Part shown: positions 1-6,930 of the stretch, in pieces
How positions within the stretch are numbered: position 1 is the stretch's first letter
How the letters are laid out: each line of letters opens with the position of its first letter
NCBI GenBank assembly: GCA_039810045.1
Contig: JBDHWF010000046.1
Span: 1-25,951, forward strand
Length of the DNA stretch: 25,951 bases
Direction of reading: 5' to 3'
Origin: CADCWN01 sp039810045
GTDB taxonomy: Bacteria; Chloroflexota; Chloroflexia; Thermomicrobiales; CADCWN01
Notes under the pieces: model-generated
Database searches by the model: none
What the model saw: the letters and a program-made list of their open reading frames with translations, nothing else
Told to the model about the DNA's origin: nothing
Position numbers and translations under genes: made by a program

Positions 1-1
1 G

Positions 2-61
2 CTCTGTGCCTGGATCGTGGACCGCTTGGGTGGACCAGTGATCGATCCCTATGCAGAATGA
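2..61 (+). CDS. Possible C-terminal tail of an upstream gene (partial)
   Basis: The frame beginning at base 2 is open from the window edge to a TGA at 59-61. It gives 19 residues, ending Gly-Gly-Pro-Val-Ile-Asp-Pro-Tyr-Ala-Glu. The composition is protein-like and the frame points toward the convergent MFS gene, but nineteen residues are too few to name a family. Frame 1 is also open, to a stop at 94-96, so the choice of frame is uncertain. Bases 62-117 show no other feature. Confidence 0.25.
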   Translation, partial: LCAWIVDRLGGPVIDPYAE

Positions 62-117
62 AGCTCTCGCAGCAAACCATTGTGGCTATTCAGTAGATGC
101 AAATACCATCGCGCCAA

Positions 118-1614
118 TCAGTCGGCGGGTTCAGGGTAAAGTTCGCTCGTTGTTTGGTCCTTGGGTTTAGTGCGGAGATCGTCCAGCACTTTGTCATGCA
201 GGAAGAATGAGAGCGCAATACCAACTGCGGCGAGAAGGCTCATCGCCAGGAAGGCGTGGCTGAAGGCAACTTCCAGCAGTGGCGTTGGGACTGTGCCTGA
301 CGTGACATTGCTGCCTTCGGGCGCGCCTTGCAATCGCAAGCTGATCAGTAGGATGGTGGTGAGGATAGCGGTGCCTACCGCGCCGAACATCCGAAAAAGC
401 ATATTGGTGAGTGCGGTTGCGCGGGGCATCAAGTCGCGGGCAACCGTGTTGTAGGCCGCTGTTTGCACGGGCATCATACAGAGCCCCATCGCCAAGCCCC
501 GTAAGGCTCCCAGCGTGCCGATGATGAACAGACTCGTCGTCACGGTGACCCGACTGAGTAAAAAGGTCGTAATCAGCAGGACGGTCAGCCCCGTCGAGGC
601 CAGGATACGCGGCCCAACACGATTGTAGAGTTGTCCACTCACGTTCATGAAAATGAAGCTGAGAATGCCGCTGGGGAATAAGAGCAGCCCAGTCGCTGCT
701 GCCCCAAGGTGTTGCACCGTTTGGAGCATCAGGGGGAGGATGTACTGGATCCCAAAGAGGGAAAACTGGGTGACAAAGTTAATGACCATCCCCAGGGCGA
801 AGATCGGCTGCTGAAATAGCCGCAGTTGGAGCAGCGGTGCGGGTTGTCGCCATTCGACGAAGATAAAGGCAACCAGGGCACAGACACCAATCAGGGCCAG
901 GGTCAGCGTAAGGGGTGCGGTCCAACCAAGCTCCTCGCCCATGCTGAGCGCGAGGAGGATGCCAGGGAAGGCGAACAGGGCCAGGGCGAAACCGCGGGCG
1001 TCAAAATGTGCGCCCGGTTTCGTTGGCTGCTCTTTGAGCAACCAGTACGCCAGGACGAGATTGAGCAGCCCGATTGGCAGGTTGATCTGGAAAATGCTGC
1101 GCCAACTGGCATATTGCACCAGATAACCACCGATGGTCGGCCCGACCATCGGGGCCAGGAGCATCGGTAGCCCCAGCACTCCCATGAACCGTCCGCGTTC
1201 GAGTGGGGTAATCATTGTGAAGACGATCGCCATCCCCAGCGGTTGCAACATCCCCCCGCCTAGCCCTTGCAGGGCGCGAAAGACAATCAGACTGGGGATA
1301 TTCCAGGCAAAGCCACAGAGGGCTGAACCCAGGACAAAACAGGCCAGGGTGATCATATAGAGGCGCTTCATGCCAACGCGCTCGGCGAGGAAGCCACTGA
1401 GGGGAATGACCACTGCAAGTGCGAGCAGGTAGATGGTCAGTACGAGCTGACCGTGTTTAAGATCAGTATTGAAATCGCGGAGGATGCTTGGTAACGCGAT
1501 GTTGACGACGGTGGAATCGAGAATCGACATGAATGACCCGATTGCGGTAACACAGAGTGCGAGCCAGCGCGGGTCAAAATTTCCAAAGCGTTTGGCGATT
1601 GATTCTGCATCCAT
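118..1614 (-). CDS. DHA2-type MFS multidrug exporter (EmrB/QacA-like, 14 TM)
   Basis: This 498-residue integral inner-membrane protein is almost entirely hydrophobic segments joined by short loops, the length and pattern of 14-helix drug:H+ antiporters. Motif D1 of the DHA2 family (LDSTVVNIALP) lies at about residues 32-42. The loop 2-3 motif A (GFLAERVGMKR) is at about 74-84. Motif B (RALQGLGGG) starts at Arg113. The antiporter motif C (GLPMLLAPMVGPTIGG) is at about 148-163. The ATG at 1614 follows AGGA with 9 nt spacing. The family uses the proton gradient to expel amphipathic drugs or metabolites; the substrate cannot be read from sequence. It is divergent from the AhpD-like gene at 1814, and no adjacent TetR or MarR regulator is seen. 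Family assignment is secure. Confidence 0.93.
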   Translation of the reverse strand: MDAESIAKRFGNFDPRWLALCVTAIGSFMSILDSTVVNIALPSILRDFNTDLKHGQLVLTIYLLALAVVIPLSGFLAERVGMKRLYMITLACFVLGSALCGFAWNIPSLIVFRALQGLGGGMLQPLGMAIVFTMITPLERGRFMGVLGLPMLLAPMVGPTIGGYLVQYASWRSIFQINLPIGLLNLVLAYWLLKEQPTKPGAHFDARGFALALFAFPGILLALSMGEELGWTAPLTLTLALIGVCALVAFIFVEWRQPAPLLQLRLFQQPIFALGMVINFVTQFSLFGIQYILPLMLQTVQHLGAAATGLLLFPSGILSFIFMNVSGQLYNRVGPRILASTGLTVLLITTFLLSRVTVTTSLFIIGTLGALRGLAMGLCMMPVQTAAYNTVARDLMPRATALTNMLFRMFGAVGTAILTTILLISLRLQGAPEGSNVTSGTVPTPLLEVAFSHAFLAMSLLAAVGIALSFFLHDKVLDDLRTKPKDQTTSELYPEPAD

Positions 1615-1757
1615 TGATGATGTCGTTCCTATTTACCCCTGATCAGTGTCGTGAAAGTACTGTGTCAGGCTCCAGCTTGGCCAGGGCGATCAGTGTGCTG
1701 TCCTCGTAGAACGAAGTATTTATCCAAGAATACCACTTGGTACCAGTGCATAATACT

Positions 1758-1777
1758 GCTACGCTTTATAGCGTAGC
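1758..1777. promoter_or_regulatory. Perfect 7-bp dyad between divergent MFS and AhpD-like genes
   Basis: GCTACGC (1758-1764) and GCGTAGC (1771-1777) form a perfect inverted repeat around TTTATA. The centre lies about 46 bp upstream of the AhpD-like start, in the 199-bp divergent intergenic region. This is the size and shape of a dimeric repressor operator. A second short palindrome, TGGTACCA, lies at 1738-1745. No convincing -35/-10 pair could be fixed, so use as an operator is inference. Confidence 0.4.
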
Positions 1778-1813
1778 CATCGATAGAGTGCAATGATGCA
1801 CAGGAGGAAGAAT

Positions 1814-2275
1814 ATGCGTGCACGGCTAGATTATCGCAAAGCGGCCCCGGGCGCGTTGCGGGCGATGGGTGATCTGGAACGGTATGTTGGGCAATGTGGC
1901 CTGGAACCAACGCTGGTAGAACTGGTTAAGGTGCGGGCGTCGCAGATCAATGGCTGTGCCTTTTGCCTGGATATGCACACGATTGATGCGCGGGCGCTTG
2001 GCGAAACGGAGCAGCGTCTCTACACCGTATCAGCGTGGGAGGAAACGCCGTTCTTTACTGATCGCGAACGAGCGGCACTGCGCTGGACGGAACACGTCAC
2101 CCTGATCGCCAGTGAGGGCGTGCCTGATGCCGTCTATGAGGAGGCGCGCCAACATTTTTCTGAGCAAGAACTGGTCAACTTGACGCTGGCAATTGCCACG
2201 ATCAATGCCTGGAACCGTTTGGCGATCAGCTTTCGCAGTGAGCCAGGGCACTATGTTTCCAGGAAAGGGAAGTAG
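1814..2275 (+). CDS. AhpD/carboxymuconolactone decarboxylase-family protein
   Basis: The start chosen is ATG 1814, because a perfect AGGAGG at 1802-1807 sits 6 nt upstream; the in-frame ATGs at 1793 and 1796 lie before that site. The 153-residue product carries the AhpD signature E-x11-C-x2-C-x3-H with Glu36, Cys48, Cys51 and His55. The sequence around the cysteines is GCAFCLDMH, followed by the helical CMD domain to the C-terminus. Proteins with this redox-active CxxC are cytosolic alkylhydroperoxidase-like enzymes that reduce peroxides or disulfides as multimers. The intact cysteine pair argues against a plain carboxymuconolactone decarboxylase, which lacks it. It is divergent from the MFS exporter, so a shared stress response is possible but unproven. 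It converges on pfkA. Confidence 0.92.
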   Translation: MRARLDYRKAAPGALRAMGDLERYVGQCGLEPTLVELVKVRASQINGCAFCLDMHTIDARALGETEQRLYTVSAWEETPFFTDRERAALRWTEHVTLIASEGVPDAVYEEARQHFSEQELVNLTLAIATINAWNRLAISFRSEPGHYVSRKGK

Positions 2276-2302
2276 GCAGCAGCAGGCATGGGGCTGCTGC
2301 CT
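2274..2302. terminator. Bidirectional hairpin terminator between convergent genes
   Basis: AGGCAGCAGC (2274-2283) and GCTGCTGCCT (2293-2302) are perfectly complementary 10-nt arms around a 9-nt loop. The stem begins inside the TAG of the AhpD-like gene and ends just before the pfkA stop. The minus-strand exit is pyrimidine-rich (CTACTTCCCTTTCC). The plus-strand exit has only a short CCTTT, so termination should be stronger for pfkA. Confidence 0.6.
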
Positions 2303-2309
2303 GAGCCCT

Positions 2310-3281
2310 TTACACTGATAGCACTCCAGCCAGCGCGATCAGATCGGGATCCAGCGGTTTTTGACGATCAACGACTTCGCTCAACGGCGTGGTCTGGATC
2401 TGGCCGCCAAGCATTCCCACCAAAACCCCGTTCTGCCCCTTCGCCATTGCCGCCACTGCCCCTGCCCCAAGTCGGGTGGCAAGCAGGCGGTCGTAGGCGG
2501 TAGGAATGCCACCACGCTGCACATGGCCCAGGATTGTGGTGCGTAGCTCGAAGCCGAAGCGGGCCTGGTGCCCGTTGATGTAGGTTGTCAGCGCGTCCAC
2601 GCCATGTTCCGCGCCTTCCGCGACGACGGCGATGGCGTGAGCTTTGCCACGGTCGTACCCTGCCCGAAAAATTTGGGCAACTTCCTCTGGCGTTGTCGGC
2701 ACTTCGGGCAAGATGATCGCCTCAGCCCCGCCAGCAATGCCAGCCATCAGGGCCAGATAGCCACAGTTGCGCCCCATGACTTCGATCAAGAATGCGCGAC
2801 GATGGGATGATGCGGTTGTTTTTAGCCGATCAATAGTTTCGATCACGATATTCAGGGCGGTATCGACCCCGATAGTCATATCGCTACCAACCAGGTCGTT
2901 ATCGATGGTCGAGGCCACGCCAACCACAGGGTATCCCGTGGCTGCCAGTGCCGCCGCCCCAGCCTGTGAACCGTTCCCGCCAATCACCACTAGCCCGTCA
3001 ATCTGACGTTGCTGGAGCTGCTCTAAGGCGGTTGCCTGACCCGCTGGGGTGCGGAAGATGGCTGAACGGGCTGTGCCCAACATGGTGCCGCCGCGCTGGA
3101 TAATGCCACCCACTGCGCGCGCATCGAGCGGGATCATTTGTCCATCAACGAGGCCAGCGTAGCCATGCTGCACCCCAAAGACCTGCCATCCTTGATCTAA
3201 GGCTGCGCGAGTTACCGCCCGGATAGCGGCATTCATCCCTGGTGCATCGCCGCCCGAGGTTAATATCGCGATCTGGCGCAT
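2310..3281 (-). CDS. pfkA: 6-phosphofructokinase, ATP-PFK type
   Basis: The enzyme phosphorylates fructose-6-phosphate to fructose-1,6-bisphosphate, the committed step of glycolysis, in the cytosol. The ATG at 3281 is chosen over an upstream in-frame start (3326) because it gives the canonical N-terminus MRQIAILTSGGDAPGMN and follows GAGGAG. Length is 323 residues, near the usual 320. Numbering matches E. coli PfkA through the active site: Gly11, Arg72, the TIDND motif with catalytic Asp127 and Asp129, Arg162, and MGR at 169-171. GHVQRGG follows at 252-258. The odd point is Asn103 in GGNGS, where E. coli has the Mg-binding Asp103 of GGDGS. A switch to pyrophosphate as donor is not indicated by the rest, but the donor is not certain. 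It appears monocistronic. Confidence 0.95.
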   Translation of the reverse strand: MRQIAILTSGGDAPGMNAAIRAVTRAALDQGWQVFGVQHGYAGLVDGQMIPLDARAVGGIIQRGGTMLGTARSAIFRTPAGQATALEQLQQRQIDGLVVIGGNGSQAGAAALAATGYPVVGVASTIDNDLVGSDMTIGVDTALNIVIETIDRLKTTASSHRRAFLIEVMGRNCGYLALMAGIAGGAEAIILPEVPTTPEEVAQIFRAGYDRGKAHAIAVVAEGAEHGVDALTTYINGHQARFGFELRTTILGHVQRGGIPTAYDRLLATRLGAGAVAAMAKGQNGVLVGMLGGQIQTTPLSEVVDRQKPLDPDLIALAGVLSV

Positions 3282-3310
3282 TGCGTTTTCTCCTCTGTGC
3301 GTTGTTCGCT

Positions 3311-3330
3311 GCGCTTGCACTGGCAAGCGC
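3311..3330 (-). promoter_or_regulatory. 8-bp inverted repeat in the pfkA leader
   Basis: GCGCTTGC (3311-3318) and GCAAGCGC (3323-3330) are perfect complements around the 4-nt loop ACTG, 30-49 nt upstream of the pfkA start. It could be a leader hairpin or a repressor operator; its GCGCTT-type half sites resemble LacI-family sites. Function is inferred from position only. Confidence 0.4.
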
Positions 3331-3352
3331 GTATTGGCGGCAGTTTAGTCAA

Positions 3353-3364
3353 GCACAATTGTGC
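3353..3364. promoter_or_regulatory. 12-bp perfect palindrome upstream of pfkA
   Basis: GCACAATTGTGC is a perfect palindrome about 72 bp upstream of the pfkA start. It lies beside a minus-strand TTGAC (from 3351 downward), which could be a -35 element, although no good -10 is seen at 16-18 nt. It is a candidate operator for glycolytic control. Confidence 0.35.
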
Positions 3365-3431
3365 CGGAATGAGCCGCAGTGGATGCAGTTGTTCCGAGAG
3401 GTGATCGTAGCAGGAGTTGCTGGAGGCAACA

Positions 3432-3451
3432 AGCCCAATGATTGTTGGGCT
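3432..3451 (-). terminator. Second, weaker hairpin downstream of the lyase operon
   Basis: AGCCCAA (3432-3438) and TTGGGCT (3445-3451) are complementary around a 6-nt loop. It lies just beyond the stronger 3467-3495 hairpin in the minus-strand reading direction, so it may act as a backup terminator. It lacks a clear U-tract. Confidence 0.35.
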
Positions 3452-3466
3452 ACCAAGATATGGAGA

Positions 3467-3495
3467 AGGCCCATCCTACAGCGTAGGATGGGCCT
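3467..3495 (-). terminator. Strong hairpin terminator of the lyase/ABC operon
   Basis: AGGCCCATCCTAC (3467-3479) and GTAGGATGGGCCT (3483-3495) form a perfect 13-bp stem with a 3-nt loop, 29 nt past the lyase stop codon. The minus-strand exit reads TCTCCATATCTT, moderately U-rich. Position and stability fit the end of the catabolic operon. Confidence 0.65.
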
Positions 3496-3524
3496 CGCCG
3501 TGAGCTTTGGGGTTATGCTAGCGC

Positions 3525-5033
3525 TCAGACAGTCTTTATCGTGGCCATCAGGGCCGCTGCCATCTGCTGGCGTTCACGTTCGGCGGTAGCAATGGCCGTC
3601 TGGGTGTGCGCCAGCCACTCCTGATCGGCCCCTAATTGGCGGGCATATTCGTCGAGCGCGTGTTGCATCGCTGGTCGGGCGGGGCCACCAGGGATGGCGC
3701 GGGCGGCAACGAAGGCGCGTGGGTCGAGCGCCGCTTGCAGGGCTTCGGCGCTGATCCCCAATGGGCGACCAAGGACTGCGTTGGCCGCATCCTCCACCTC
3801 TTGCGGGGTAATCTCAGGCGCTTCTTTCTGCATCGCAACAGCATTCTTCACGACCTGCGAGGCGACACTGTGGGCGCTACGGAATGGTAGCCCGTAGGTG
3901 CGTACCAGGGTATCAGCCAGTTCGGTGCTAGTGGTGAAGCCCCGCCCCGCCCGCGCTGCCAGGAGTTGCCGATCAATGCCGAGGGTGGTCATCACGGCGG
4001 TTAGCAATTCCAGCACACTGCCCATAGCCGCGAAGCTGTGGACGAGTGGCACGAAGATCTGGTCTTCAACGTCATTGGTGTCGCCATAGGCGCTGCTGTG
4101 GATCATCGTGGCGACCGTGGCGGCATCGCCATAGACGTAGGCGATCCGGGCGCGAATATGTTCGAGAACAACGGGATTTCGCTTTTGGGGCATGATCGAG
4201 CTAATCTGCACGAACTCATCGCCAATGCGCAGAATGCCGACTTCGGGGCGGGCCCAAACCAGCAGATCGTAGACCAGCCGGGAGATGCTTGAAGCCGCTG
4301 TCATCAACGTGCCAGACGTTTCGAGCATATGGTCCGATGCCCCTACGGCATCGTAGCCATTCTCCACGATTCCGTTGAAACCGAGTAGGCGGGTGGTCAG
4401 GGCGCGGTCAATCGGAAAGCCAGTTGTCGTGAAGGCGGCCACCCCCATTGGGTTACGGTTGATCCGTTCATAAAGGCCCCGCAGTCGTTCAGCGTCACGT
4501 GCGAGTGGGCCAAGAATCCCGCCGAGGTAGTGGGCCAGCGTTGTGGGTTGGGCGGGCTGAGTATGCGTCACCCCAGGCATCAAGGTGTCGATATGCTCGT
4601 TGGCAAACTGGAGCAGACAGGCGCGAAGGTCAAAGAATTGCTGGCTAATCCTCAGCACGCGCTCCCGCAACATCAGGCGGGACATCACAGCAGAAAGGTC
4701 GTTGCGCGACCGGGCGATCTGGAGGTTGCCGCCCGCTTCGGCACCAGCATCAGCGATCAGTTCACCTTCAATGATAAAAAAGAGGTCTTCGATCTCTGGC
4801 GTATAGGTGTAAGCGTCGGCACCCTTCGCGGCGATCCGCTCCATTGCCGCCAGGACTTTGCCCGCATCAGTTGCCGCGATAATCCCAGTTTCCGCCAGCA
4901 TAATCAGGTGTGCGGCATTCGCCGCCAGCATTGGCTGGAATAGAAGTTTTTTGGCCTCATTGAAGGCAGGTTGCAAGATATGTGTGGCGTAGGCTGGGTG
5001 TGGAAATTTGAGCGGTTGCTCAGGCGTGGTCAT
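3525..5033 (-). CDS. Argininosuccinate lyase-superfamily enzyme (ArgH-like paralogue)
   Basis: The 502-residue protein belongs to the fumarase/aspartase/ASL superfamily of homotetrameric lyases. These eliminate an amine or other leaving group from a succinyl-type substrate to give fumarate. Visible landmarks are SRND at 109-112, the catalytic-histidine region THTQPAQPTT from about 156, DAV...DHMLE at about 228-238, and the mobile-loop signature SSIMPQKRNP at 278-287 with its catalytic serine. ArgH normally has GSSIMPQKKNPD and RSRNDQ; here these are ISSIMPQKRNPV and RSRNDL. The gene follows two ABC permeases by 30 nt with no other arginine gene nearby. I therefore infer a catabolic C-N lyase acting on the imported compound, comparable to EDDS lyase among known ASL relatives. 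A real ArgH role remains possible. Confidence 0.8.
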   Translation of the reverse strand: MTTPEQPLKFPHPAYATHILQPAFNEAKKLLFQPMLAANAAHLIMLAETGIIAATDAGKVLAAMERIAAKGADAYTYTPEIEDLFFIIEGELIADAGAEAGGNLQIARSRNDLSAVMSRLMLRERVLRISQQFFDLRACLLQFANEHIDTLMPGVTHTQPAQPTTLAHYLGGILGPLARDAERLRGLYERINRNPMGVAAFTTTGFPIDRALTTRLLGFNGIVENGYDAVGASDHMLETSGTLMTAASSISRLVYDLLVWARPEVGILRIGDEFVQISSIMPQKRNPVVLEHIRARIAYVYGDAATVATMIHSSAYGDTNDVEDQIFVPLVHSFAAMGSVLELLTAVMTTLGIDRQLLAARAGRGFTTSTELADTLVRTYGLPFRSAHSVASQVVKNAVAMQKEAPEITPQEVEDAANAVLGRPLGISAEALQAALDPRAFVAARAIPGGPARPAMQHALDEYARQLGADQEWLAHTQTAIATAERERQQMAAALMATIKTV

Positions 5034-5063
5034 CGGTGATGTCCCTTCTCCCCTGTACGGTGG

Positions 5064-5954
5064 TTACTTAATCCCCGTCAGGGTGATCCCCTTGATGATC
5101 TGGCGTTGGAAAATGGCAAAGACAATCAGGACGGGGATTGTGGCAAGTGCCGCAGCGGTCATAATCAACTCATAGGCGCTGCCTGCTTCGCTGGAGAAGA
5201 AGGCGATGCCCACTGGTAAGGTGCGCATTTCGGCGGTGCGGGTGACGATCAGCGGCCAGAGGAAGGCATTCCAGTTACCGAGGAAGGTAAAGATACAGAG
5301 CGCAGCCAGGGCAGGTTTGACCAACGGTAGCGCAATCCTCCAGAATAACCCAAACTCTGATACGCCATCAATCCGGGCGGCATCGAGTAATTCGTTTGGT
5401 ACGCTATCAAAGAACTGCCGCATCAGGAACACCCCAAAGGCACTCATCACGCCTGGGAACATGATTCCCCAGTAATTATTCGACCAATGCAGGTTGATCG
5501 ACATCAGATACCAGGGGATCACCAGCATCTCTGTCGGTACCATCAAGGTGCTGAGGATCATGATGAAGATTACTTGTTGCCCAGGAAAGCGAAACTTCGC
5601 TAAGGTGTAGCCCGCCAGCGAGTCGAAGAATGCGACACTCGCGGTAGTAATTCCGGCGATCAGCAGGCTATTCCCAAACCAGCGGAGAAACTGCGTCCTG
5701 GCAAAGACTGTGCGGTAATTCTCCAGCGTTGGATTTTGCGGAATCAGGGAGAGATCATAGACATCTTTGGCGTGTTTGAGCGAGGAGATCACCATCCAGA
5801 TAAAGGGGAAGATCATCGCTAGCCCGCCAATCAGCAAGATGACATAGAGCAAGATCCGCGCACTGGATTTACGCCAGTCGCGTTCGTGCTGCTGCATCGT
5901 GGTGCGCTCGCTGGTGGCTTGGGGCAGGATTGTTGCCGCTGGTTTAGTACTCAT
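5064..5954 (-). CDS. Carbohydrate-type ABC transporter permease (MalG/UgpE-like)
   Basis: The 296-residue inner-membrane permease has about six TM segments. Its cytoplasmic EAA loop (DAARIDGVSEFGLFWRIALP) lies about 190-210 residues in and docks on the ATPase of CUT1-family importers. The start ATG follows GAGG by 4 nt and overlaps the end of the partner permease by 11 nt (ATGAGTACTAA, 5944-5954), which indicates translational coupling. About 35 residues precede the first TM segment, longer than in MalG. No ABC ATPase lies in the operon, so a shared MsmK/UgpC-type ATPase encoded elsewhere must energise it (inference). Confidence 0.92.
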   Translation of the reverse strand: MSTKPAATILPQATSERTTMQQHERDWRKSSARILLYVILLIGGLAMIFPFIWMVISSLKHAKDVYDLSLIPQNPTLENYRTVFARTQFLRWFGNSLLIAGITTASVAFFDSLAGYTLAKFRFPGQQVIFIMILSTLMVPTEMLVIPWYLMSINLHWSNNYWGIMFPGVMSAFGVFLMRQFFDSVPNELLDAARIDGVSEFGLFWRIALPLVKPALAALCIFTFLGNWNAFLWPLIVTRTAEMRTLPVGIAFFSSEAGSAYELIMTAAALATIPVLIVFAIFQRQIIKGITLTGIK

Positions 5955-6837
5955 AGCGCCTCGTTAGCACCTTTAGTTGGATAATCGTAATCACCAAAAT
6001 CATGGCGAAGAGAATGACTGTGATTGCTGAGGCATAGCCCATCTTCGATGGCAGGCTATCGAAGGCCAGCCGATAGACATAGAGTACGAGGCTAATGGTG
6101 CTATTCAGTGGGCCGCCTTGTCCCTGCGAAGACATATTGCGAATCTGGGTGAAGACTTGCAGTGAGCTAATTACTCCCACAATGGTCAGGAAGACAATCG
6201 TCGGGTTGAGCAGTGGTAAGGTAATATGCCGGAATCGTTGCCACTCGCTCGCGCCATCGAGCTTGGCCGCTTCATAATAAATCTCGGGGATCCCTTCTAA
6301 TCCAGCGAGAAAGATGATGATCTGAAATCCCAGCCCCTGCCAGATCGTCATCGCGACGATTGATAGGAGCGCTTGATCCGGGCTGAGAAGAAACTTCTGC
6401 GGGCCAAGCCCAATGTTGCGGAGCAGTTCATTGAAGACGCCATTGGAGGCATAGAGCCAGCGCCACACCCAACTGACGGCGACGAGCGATGTGATATACG
6501 GCACGAAATAGAGCAGGCGGTAGAGGCCCACGAAACGGGTCAGGCGTTGCAAGCCCATCGCGAGGGCAAGGCTCAGCACCAGGCTGAGTGGCACGGTGGC
6601 AAAGACATACAGCCAGGTATTCTTCAAGGCTTGCCAGAAGACTTTATCGGTCCAGATTCGCTGAAAATTCTTTGCCCCCACAAATGGGCGTTCAAGGGCC
6701 AGCGGATCCCAATCGTGGAGGCTAACGTTGAAGGCGTACAGGGTGGGGGCAATACGAATGATCAGGAAGAAGAGTAAGGGAAGGGCCAGGAAAGTATAGG
6801 CCCAGATCCAACGCCGCTGCTCAAATGAAAGCCGCAT
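5944..6837 (-). CDS. Carbohydrate-type ABC transporter permease (MalF/UgpA-like)
   Basis: The 297-residue partner permease has six TM segments and an EAA loop reading YEAAKLDGASEWQRFRHITLP, the canonical EAA-x3-G-x9-I-x-LP pattern of the MalF/UgpA side. The start at 6837 follows AAGGG with 6 nt spacing. It forms a heterodimeric channel with the product of the overlapping downstream gene and receives substrate from the lipoprotein encoded just upstream. The 93-bp gap to the binding-protein gene contains a hairpin that could lower permease expression relative to the binding protein. The family is sure; the substrate is unknown. Confidence 0.93.
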   Translation of the reverse strand: MRLSFEQRRWIWAYTFLALPLLFFLIIRIAPTLYAFNVSLHDWDPLALERPFVGAKNFQRIWTDKVFWQALKNTWLYVFATVPLSLVLSLALAMGLQRLTRFVGLYRLLYFVPYITSLVAVSWVWRWLYASNGVFNELLRNIGLGPQKFLLSPDQALLSIVAMTIWQGLGFQIIIFLAGLEGIPEIYYEAAKLDGASEWQRFRHITLPLLNPTIVFLTIVGVISSLQVFTQIRNMSSQGQGGPLNSTISLVLYVYRLAFDSLPSKMGYASAITVILFAMILVITIIQLKVLTRRYEY

Positions 6838-6878
6838 CTCGAACCCTTTCTCATCGCACTGCTCAGGCGGTGGAAGGG

Positions 6879-6911
6879 GTCGACAGGAGGGATTGCTCCG
6901 CTCCTGCCGAC
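6879..6911 (-). promoter_or_regulatory. Intercistronic hairpin between binding protein and permease genes
   Basis: Arms at 6879-6889 (GTCGACAGGAG) and 6901-6911 (CTCCTGCCGAC) enclose an 11-nt loop. The single mismatch is A/C in plus-strand RNA but a G-U wobble in minus-strand RNA, so the 11-bp stem is continuous only in the transcript of this operon. It lies 20 nt past the binding-protein stop. Such stems in sugar ABC operons stabilise the upstream message or attenuate read-through. Confidence 0.55.
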
Positions 6912-6930
6912 CAGCACGTATTGCCTATCG

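Noticed and set aside
3525..5033. Straight call as argH for arginine biosynthesis
   Set aside because: No argG or other arginine gene is nearby, the gene ends a sugar-type ABC operon, and the signature loops deviate from ArgH. It is kept as a superfamily-level call.
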